DNA from: Gammaproteobacteria bacterium
GTDB lineage: Bacteria > Pseudomonadota > Gammaproteobacteria > SZUA-229
Direction of reading: 5' to 3'
DNA: 10,010 nt
Assembly (NCBI GenBank): GCA_013138755.1
Contig: WTCC01000064.1
Span: 1-10,010, forward strand
In this document: positions 6,699-10,010 of the stretch, one piece after another
Layout: each line of letters opens with the position of its first letter
Numbering within the stretch: position 1 is the stretch's first letter
Translations under genes and position numbers: made by a program
The notes under the pieces: model-generated
Told to the model about the DNA's origin: nothing
Database searches by the model: none
The model's input: only the letters and a program-made list of their open reading frames with translations

Positions 6699-7235
6699 CT
6701 ACTCTGCTATTAACTGATTAATAATTTTAATCACTTCAGGGTGATTAAATTCTCTGCCACCAACGGCGCGATAACGTATATTACCTTTCTTATCGATCAG
6801 ATAAGTCGTAGGAAGACCTTTAACTGCGTACTCCTGTGAAACCTGGCTGGTTTTATCAAACAATATCTCAAACGTAGGATCAACTTCTAATTGACCAGTA
6901 AAAGCAAAAACATCATCGACCTCTTCCATCTGATTCAGCGCAATGACTTTAAAATCTTTCGCTTTAATTTCCTGATGTAGCCGCTCCATCGATGGCATCT
7001 CACGTACGCACGGCGGACACCAGGTCGCCCAAAAATTTAGTAGCACAACCTGCCCACGATAATCCGATAAGCTTTTAGTTTCTTCGTCCATGTTCTCCAA
7101 TTCAAAATCACTAGCAACAACCTGATTTTTAAGCGGTGTTAAATTATGGCTTAACTCAGGCTGTTGCCAATCAGCCACTAATGATAATGGTATAAGCAAT
7201 AATACGACCGATATAGATTTAATTAGACATTTCAT
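6699..7235 (-). CDS. TlpA/ResA-family thiol-disulfide oxidoreductase
   Basis: The 178-residue protein has a signal sequence (residues 1 to about 21, ending LSLVA) and then a thioredoxin fold facing the periplasm. The active site is WATWCPPC (C73, C76), the cis-proline loop is GLPTTYLID (P142), and the TlpA-type insertion follows the first strand-helix unit (about 98-122, NQMEEVDDVFAF). Members reduce disulfides in exported proteins, typically apocytochrome c or copper-site proteins, and take electrons from DsbD/CcdA-type partners. No cytochrome maturation gene is in the window, so the substrate is unknown. The start ATG (7235) is six bases after the stop of the upstream gene for a secreted two-cysteine protein, which suggests a working pair. 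Confidence 0.92.
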   Translation of the reverse strand: MKCLIKSISVVLLLIPLSLVADWQQPELSHNLTPLKNQVVASDFELENMDEETKSLSDYRGQVVLLNFWATWCPPCVREMPSMERLHQEIKAKDFKVIALNQMEEVDDVFAFTGQLEVDPTFEILFDKTSQVSQEYAVKGLPTTYLIDKKGNIRYRAVGGREFNHPEVIKIINQLIAE

Positions 7236-7241
7236 AATGAT

Positions 7242-7844
7242 TTATTCACTCATTTCCTGAAGCATTGCTGGCGCGCACTTCATGTTTTTTATGATACCGC
7301 TATGGGCTACCCCATCCAGCTTCCATTTATAGATCAAATCGAACTCGCTCTCTCGTGGCAATTTGATCGTGGTAAATCCTTGTTGCCAATCACCGACTTC
7401 AAACTCTCCACTATCCGGCAATAACGTCCATGAAAAGTTAATACCTGCTTTTTTCCATTCTTCCAACCATTGCGTTTTTGTCTTCACCGGAAATTCTTTT
7501 GACGCTACCGCACCCGAAGACTTTATCCTGTAACGCCAGGTATCCACTCGATAACTCAATAACTTATCAGAAGTGTTCTTTATAATGGAACCAAACACAC
7601 AGTATGCGGCTGCACGTTCAACTTCTTCGGGCGGAAAATTATGCTTGGCATAAATTGCTCGGATAAAATCCGGTAGCAATTGAATAAATTCAACCTTGAA
7701 ACCATCATCTTTAGCCGTCCATGTCAGCAGCCCACTTAGCTCATTTTTATATATGGTGACTTCTGTTGCATGCGCAACCGACGTCATCGCTGCAATCATC
7801 ATCAATAGCCTTATTTTATATAACATTCTTTTTTTACAGCCCAT
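7242..7844 (-). CDS. Secreted uncharacterised protein with two cysteines
   Basis: The product (200 residues from the ATG at 7844) has a signal peptide ending at about residue 26 (VAHA before TEV). The start at Met7 (7826) gives an equally good, more typical signal peptide; neither start has a strong Shine-Dalgarno sequence, so the choice is open. The mature part is mixed alpha/beta with many Trp and Lys (KTQWLEEWKK at about 123-132, WQQGFTTIKLP). In the mature chain only C82 (AAYCVFGS) and C190 (MKCAPA) remain, one near each end, and they could form a disulfide. I recognise no family. It is the first gene of a minus-strand pair with the TlpA-like protein downstream, which makes it a candidate substrate or partner of that thioredoxin (inference). 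Confidence 0.78.
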   Translation of the reverse strand: MGCKKRMLYKIRLLMMIAAMTSVAHATEVTIYKNELSGLLTWTAKDDGFKVEFIQLLPDFIRAIYAKHNFPPEEVERAAAYCVFGSIIKNTSDKLLSYRVDTWRYRIKSSGAVASKEFPVKTKTQWLEEWKKAGINFSWTLLPDSGEFEVGDWQQGFTTIKLPRESEFDLIYKWKLDGVAHSGIIKNMKCAPAMLQEMSE

Positions 7845-7863
7845 AAAATTACTAGCGGTTTAA

Positions 7864-7869
7864 AGTATA
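7864..7869 (-). promoter_or_regulatory. Possible -10 element of the minus-strand secreted/TlpA pair
   Basis: TATACT on the minus strand lies 20 bases before the upstream ATG at 7844. No convincing -35 hexamer is found 17 bases further upstream, so this is a weak call. It overlaps the region of the divergent plus-strand promoter. Confidence 0.25.
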
Positions 7870-7876
7870 TATAGTG

Positions 7877-7905
7877 TGCACATCCCAGCATAACTTTATT
7901 ATAAT
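7877..7905 (+). promoter_or_regulatory. Sigma70-type promoter of the small secreted protein
   Basis: TGCACA (7877-7882, four of six matches to the -35 consensus), a 17-base spacer, and a perfect TATAAT (7900-7905). The start point would be near 7912, giving an untranslated leader of about 23 bases before the ATG at 7935. It is the best-looking promoter in the window. Confidence 0.55.
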
Positions 7906-7934
7906 TAAAAGCTCGTCTCTGATGGTCGTTTATT

Positions 7935-8300
7935 ATGAAAGCACTCATACATGCATTACTGACACTAACTTTCCTACCCCTATCAACAAACCTTTCTGCC
8001 TACCCAGAAATTCCTTTTTGTCCTGCAGGCGGGGCACCAGGCTGGATGAACTATATTGATTACAAACGAGATCAGAAAAGATGGCAAAATTATAATTATC
8101 CTGTCTATTCACCAGCCACAACTTATACAGGTAATTACCCGTTATCTAATACAGCCCCACTCAATAATAAAAATATCAGTACTCATTTTAACAATACAGC
8201 AAACGGCTACTCTGTACCAAAATACTCTGGCTATTCTTACAATAACCAACCTTACTATTACAGAAACCACTCTATACCACCTGTTTATCAACCCAGATAA
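7935..8300 (+). CDS. Small secreted Tyr/Asn/Pro-rich protein
   Basis: The 121-residue product has a signal peptide (1-22, cleavage after LSA). The mature 99 residues begin with a compact segment containing FCPAGGAPGWMNY (28-40) and a charged stretch (YKRDQKRW). A low-complexity tail follows, with about 16 Tyr, 14 Asn and 13 Pro in the mature chain, including YNNQPYYY near the end. There is a single cysteine (C29). The composition resembles structural or coat-like secreted proteins such as the sulfur-globule proteins, but no repeat unit is regular and I cannot assign a family. A good promoter lies upstream; the ribosome site is weak (GATGG at 7920-7924). Another open frame of 86 codons overlaps it (8056-8316) but lacks a signal peptide and I regard it as a shadow. 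Confidence 0.65.
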   Translation: MKALIHALLTLTFLPLSTNLSAYPEIPFCPAGGAPGWMNYIDYKRDQKRWQNYNYPVYSPATTYTGNYPLSNTAPLNNKNISTHFNNTANGYSVPKYSGYSYNNQPYYYRNHSIPPVYQPR

Positions 8301-8442
8301 TATAAGTTTCTCTTGACATGATTTGATCTAAATTTCTTAAATTATCTTTACGAGATAGCCTCACGGTTTCTTCTTCACGCCAGATCATTAGTTTTTCAAA
8401 AAACGCATCACTGTTTGATTCTGAACGAATCACGCCCTGACC

Positions 8443-8461
8443 ATATACTTATCAAGTATAT
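8443..8461. repeat. Short inverted repeat, 8-base arms
   Basis: ATATACTT (8443-8450), a three-base centre, then AAGTATAT (8454-8461). It is AT-rich, lacks a following T-run on either strand and lies inside the possible decayed gene. It could be an operator-like site or a coincidence of the coding sequence. Confidence 0.4.
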
Positions 8462-8518
8462 TCAACAACTTATACACCCCTGGTCGAGAAACATCTACTT
8501 AACCCCGTTGGCTGTCTC

Positions 8519-8549
8519 TTGACTTTCAAATCAATCAGCGCCCTAATAT
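8519..8549 (+). promoter_or_regulatory. Possible promoter of the gene at 8592
   Basis: TTGACT (8519-8524) and TAATAT (8544-8549) with a 19-base spacer, longer than the optimal 17. The predicted start point near 8556 would leave a leader of about 36 bases carrying the strong ribosome site at 8579-8585. Both hexamers are good but the spacing lowers confidence. Confidence 0.3.
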
Positions 8550-8578
8550 TACCATCTGTATCTCTGTGACTTAGTGAT

Positions 8579-8585
8579 AAGGGGA
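8579..8585 (+). promoter_or_regulatory. Ribosome binding site fixing the start at 8592
   Basis: AAGGGGA lies six bases before the ATG at 8592. It excludes the in-frame GTG at 8574, which lies upstream of this site and would make it part of the coding sequence. Confidence 0.7.
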
Positions 8586-8591
8586 TTTGTA

Positions 8592-9086
8592 ATGCAGTCA
8601 AAAGCTACCCTAACTGGCTGGAAGAGAGTAACACCTGCACTGGACGTAGAGGTCCGACACGGAATCCCTGTGCATGTTTACTGTAGCGATTACGTACAAC
8701 CCTATCATGATCGCCAGATAACCGACCGCATTCGCGCCGTGACAGGGCTTGCCGTATCCGTTCATGATGGTGCAAAACTATCCACCAAAGAACATGAATG
8801 GTCTGTCTGTGTTGATAAAAATAAATTCGAAGAAGTTTTACATAGACTTGCTCTAGCTTCTGCCGCGATATTTGTCGATCGCTTCCATAAACCTATCGAT
8901 GACAGCGCCGTCGACTGGAATGCAGCGGAGTTCTCGTACGATTTTAATCATGCCATCGAGCACTGTTGCATACCGATTGGGACCCTTGATAAGCAGAGTT
9001 ATTTTGATCGCTACGCAAAAGTTATGAAAAATGAATCCGTTCGGCTGATAGACGCTGGCATCTCACCTCTGGTAGAAGCTGAATAA
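8592..9086 (+). CDS. Uncharacterised cytoplasmic protein, 164 residues
   Basis: The protein has no signal peptide and no membrane helix and looks like a compact alpha/beta domain. The N-terminal half has strands (GIPVHVYCSDY at 24-34, GLAVSVHDG at 52-60). The C-terminal half is mostly helical, with VDRFHKPIDDS (95-105), AEFSYDFNHAIEHCC (112-126) and a helix after SYFDRYAKVM. Several His, Asp and Cys residues (H99, H120, H124, C125, C126) could coordinate a metal, but I see no known motif. The start is ATG 8592, chosen from the AAGGGGA site just upstream; a GTG at 8574 would add six residues. I do not recognise the family. It is followed after 88 bases by the membrane protein at 9175. Confidence 0.72.
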   Translation: MQSKATLTGWKRVTPALDVEVRHGIPVHVYCSDYVQPYHDRQITDRIRAVTGLAVSVHDGAKLSTKEHEWSVCVDKNKFEEVLHRLALASAAIFVDRFHKPIDDSAVDWNAAEFSYDFNHAIEHCCIPIGTLDKQSYFDRYAKVMKNESVRLIDAGISPLVEAE

Positions 9087-9174
9087 TCAACCGACCATGG
9101 CAACCCGGAACTTTTTCAATCAATGAATACCTAAGCCTAATAACGACCCTTATCTGATTTACTGGAGAGCGCAA

Positions 9175-9735
9175 ATGAAACGACATTACTTTATCAGTGA
9201 CAACCTTGATGATCTTGATCGCATCGAAGTCGAATTAGAGCGTCGAGGTATCAATAGACCTCAGATACACGTATTAAGTAAAGATGATGCAGGGATAGAT
9301 ACTCACAAGCATCTCCATAATATCGAAGCAGTCTTCAAACAAGATGTGGTCAACGGTACCATCGTTGGAGCATTACTTGGCCTGTTAGCAGCCGCAGCGG
9401 TGATGGCTATAGCATATTTCACCAAACTGCCTGACACTTTCACCTGGATGCCCTTCTACTTCTTATCAGTCGTCATGTTTGGCTTTATTACCTGGAGCGG
9501 TGGTTTTTATGGTATCCAGACTCCACATAAAGATTTTCGCCGATTTCAAAAAGACCTCGATAATGGAAAACATGTTTTTATCGTCGACGTCGATCCAACA
9601 CAGGAAGACATTATGAAACAGATTGAATTGGATCACCCTCAACTTGTCGAAGCGGGAACTGGCTCTGCAACACCCAGATGGATTGTTATGGGGCAACAAA
9701 ACTTCAAAAATATTACTACGACGACTTTTCCTTGA
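9175..9735 (+). CDS. Conserved membrane protein with two helices, next to TusE/DsrC gene
   Basis: The 186-residue protein starts with a soluble segment (MKRHYFISDNLDDLDRIEVE, then RPQIHVLSKDD at 28-38) that resembles a small beta-alpha-beta regulatory fold. Two membrane helices follow (about 61-82 and 92-112, the second with the GFITWSGGFYGI end). The C-terminal soluble part contains HKDFRRFQKDLDNGKHVFIVDV (about 118-139) and ATPRW (165-169). The arrangement of a cytoplasmic domain split by a helical hairpin resembles conserved gammaproteobacterial proteins that some annotations call NAD/FAD-utilizing enzyme; no nucleotide-binding Gly motif is visible here, so I do not endorse that name. GGAG at 9164-9167, seven bases before the ATG, supports the start. 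It is 59 bases upstream of the TusE/DsrC-family gene, an arrangement I recall from related genomes. Confidence 0.8.
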   Translation: MKRHYFISDNLDDLDRIEVELERRGINRPQIHVLSKDDAGIDTHKHLHNIEAVFKQDVVNGTIVGALLGLLAAAAVMAIAYFTKLPDTFTWMPFYFLSVVMFGFITWSGGFYGIQTPHKDFRRFQKDLDNGKHVFIVDVDPTQEDIMKQIELDHPQLVEAGTGSATPRWIVMGQQNFKNITTTTFP

Positions 9736-9794
9736 TTAGCCGTCAATCATCAATACTTTATATTTATGCCGACCGTATAACATAGGAGCAACAG

Positions 9795-10010
9795 ATGAAC
9801 ATAACGCAAAAATCTTTTCCAAATGCCCCCGACAACTGGGACATAAACTCCGCATCAACGACAGCTAAAGCTGACGGAATAAGCCTAAGTGAAGATCACT
9901 GGGACTTGATACGTGCTTTGCAGGAATACTATCATAAAGTCGAATTCCCAAAGCTGCGCCAGATAAAGGATGCTTTAGAAGAAAAGTTCCACTCACGTGG
10001 TGGCATGAAG
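9795..10010 (+). CDS. TusE/DsrC-family sulfur-relay protein (3' part missing)
   Basis: The first 72 codons are present and the frame runs off the window end. AGGAG at 9784-9788 lies six bases before the ATG at 9795, fixing the start. GISLSEDHWDLIRALQEYYH (28-47) and the following helices to EEKFHSRGGMK match the DsrC/TusE fold: the SxDHW entry into the helical core and the helix before the GGMKYLY-type region. DsrC/TusE proteins carry sulfur as a persulfide or trisulfide on a C-terminal cysteine, for tRNA 2-thiouridine synthesis (TusE) or sulfur oxidation/sulfite reduction (DsrC). The cysteine-containing C-terminus is outside the window, so which class it belongs to, and whether it is active, cannot be decided. 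The FHSRGGMK ending is unlike E. coli TusE and suggests a divergent paralogue. No dsrAB or tusBCD genes are in the window. Confidence 0.85.
   Translation, partial: MNITQKSFPNAPDNWDINSASTTAKADGISLSEDHWDLIRALQEYYHKVEFPKLRQIKDALEEKFHSRGGMK

Larger units (their letters stand above)
8272..8575 (-). pseudogene. Possible decayed gene, three frames, HTH-like segment
   Basis: This stretch, about 290 bases without an intact gene, gives protein-like sequence on the minus strand in three successive frames. Upstream: SHRDTDGNIRALIDLKV KRQPTG (about 8575-8500). Then, after a stop and a frame change: DVSRPGVYKLLNILDKY, which reads like a helix-turn-helix recognition region. Then, after a second change: QGVIRSESNSDAFFEKL MIWREEETVRLSRKD and on to a TAG at 8274-8272. 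The last piece alone is open for 177 bases and could start at GTG 8433 (53 residues), but it has no ribosome site. The pieces join in order and in collinear sense, as expected for a gene with two frameshifts. The family is not recognised. Its 3' end overlaps the end of the secreted-protein gene by 29 bases. Chance is not excluded. Confidence 0.4.

Noticed and set aside
6726..6749. Hairpin with nine-base arms (TTTAATCAC / GTGATTAAA) as a terminator for the convergent genes
   Set aside because: The stem is AT-rich, has no T-run on either strand and lies inside the coding sequence of the TlpA-like gene.
8056..8316. Open frame of 86 codons overlapping the secreted Tyr/Asn/Pro-rich protein
   Set aside because: It is Ile/Thr-rich low-complexity sequence with no ribosome site or signal peptide, while the competing frame has a good signal peptide and promoter.
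9087..9174. Terminator or small RNA in the 88-base spacer
   Set aside because: No stable hairpin, T-run or promoter pair is visible; only the ribosome site of the next gene is recognisable.
9753..9781. Promoter for the TusE/DsrC gene (TATAAC at 9776-9781)
   Set aside because: The hexamer 17 bases upstream (ATACTT) does not resemble a -35 element. Co-transcription with the gene at 9175 is as likely.

Overview
The window reads as chromosome of a gammaproteobacterium with moderate GC (low to mid forties by eye). The main evidence is a full-length Ppx exopolyphosphatase of the gammaproteobacterial type, a DUF3149 micro-protein, a duplicated ChrR-type cupin and a TusE/DsrC-family sulfur-relay protein. 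No tRNA, rRNA, insertion sequence, prophage or CRISPR array was seen. I cannot name the genus. The TusE/DsrC gene and a Tyr/Asn/Pro-rich secreted protein would fit sulfur metabolism, but this is only a hint.

Left part (1-4933). The window opens inside a fatty-acyl-AMP ligase fused to a C-terminal acyl-carrier domain. It converges with a minus-strand gene for a probable outer-membrane beta-barrel protein. That gene is divergent from a plus-strand group: ppx, a DUF2846 lipoprotein joined to ppx by a TAATG stop/start overlap, and a small four-helix membrane protein of the phage-holin-4/YvlD family. The last gene contains a perfect 26-base palindrome inside its coding sequence.

Middle part (4934-6670). 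A 42-residue DUF3149 membrane protein (minus strand) is divergent from a cluster of three plus-strand genes: a bicupin with two complete metal sites, a GNAT acetyltransferase and a short Cys-containing conserved protein. The spacer between the divergent genes holds an FNR/ANR-like box placed about 41 bases upstream of a plausible start point for the DUF3149 gene.

Right part (6699-10010). Two minus-strand genes, almost touching, encode a secreted protein with two cysteines and a TlpA/ResA-type thioredoxin. Divergent from them is a small secreted Tyr/Asn/Pro-rich protein with a recognisable promoter. The roughly 290 bases after it contain no intact gene. Read on the minus strand they look like a decayed gene split over three frames, with a helix-turn-helix-like segment. 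The window ends with an uncharacterised cytoplasmic protein, a two-helix membrane protein and the start of a TusE/DsrC-family gene, each with a clear Shine-Dalgarno sequence.
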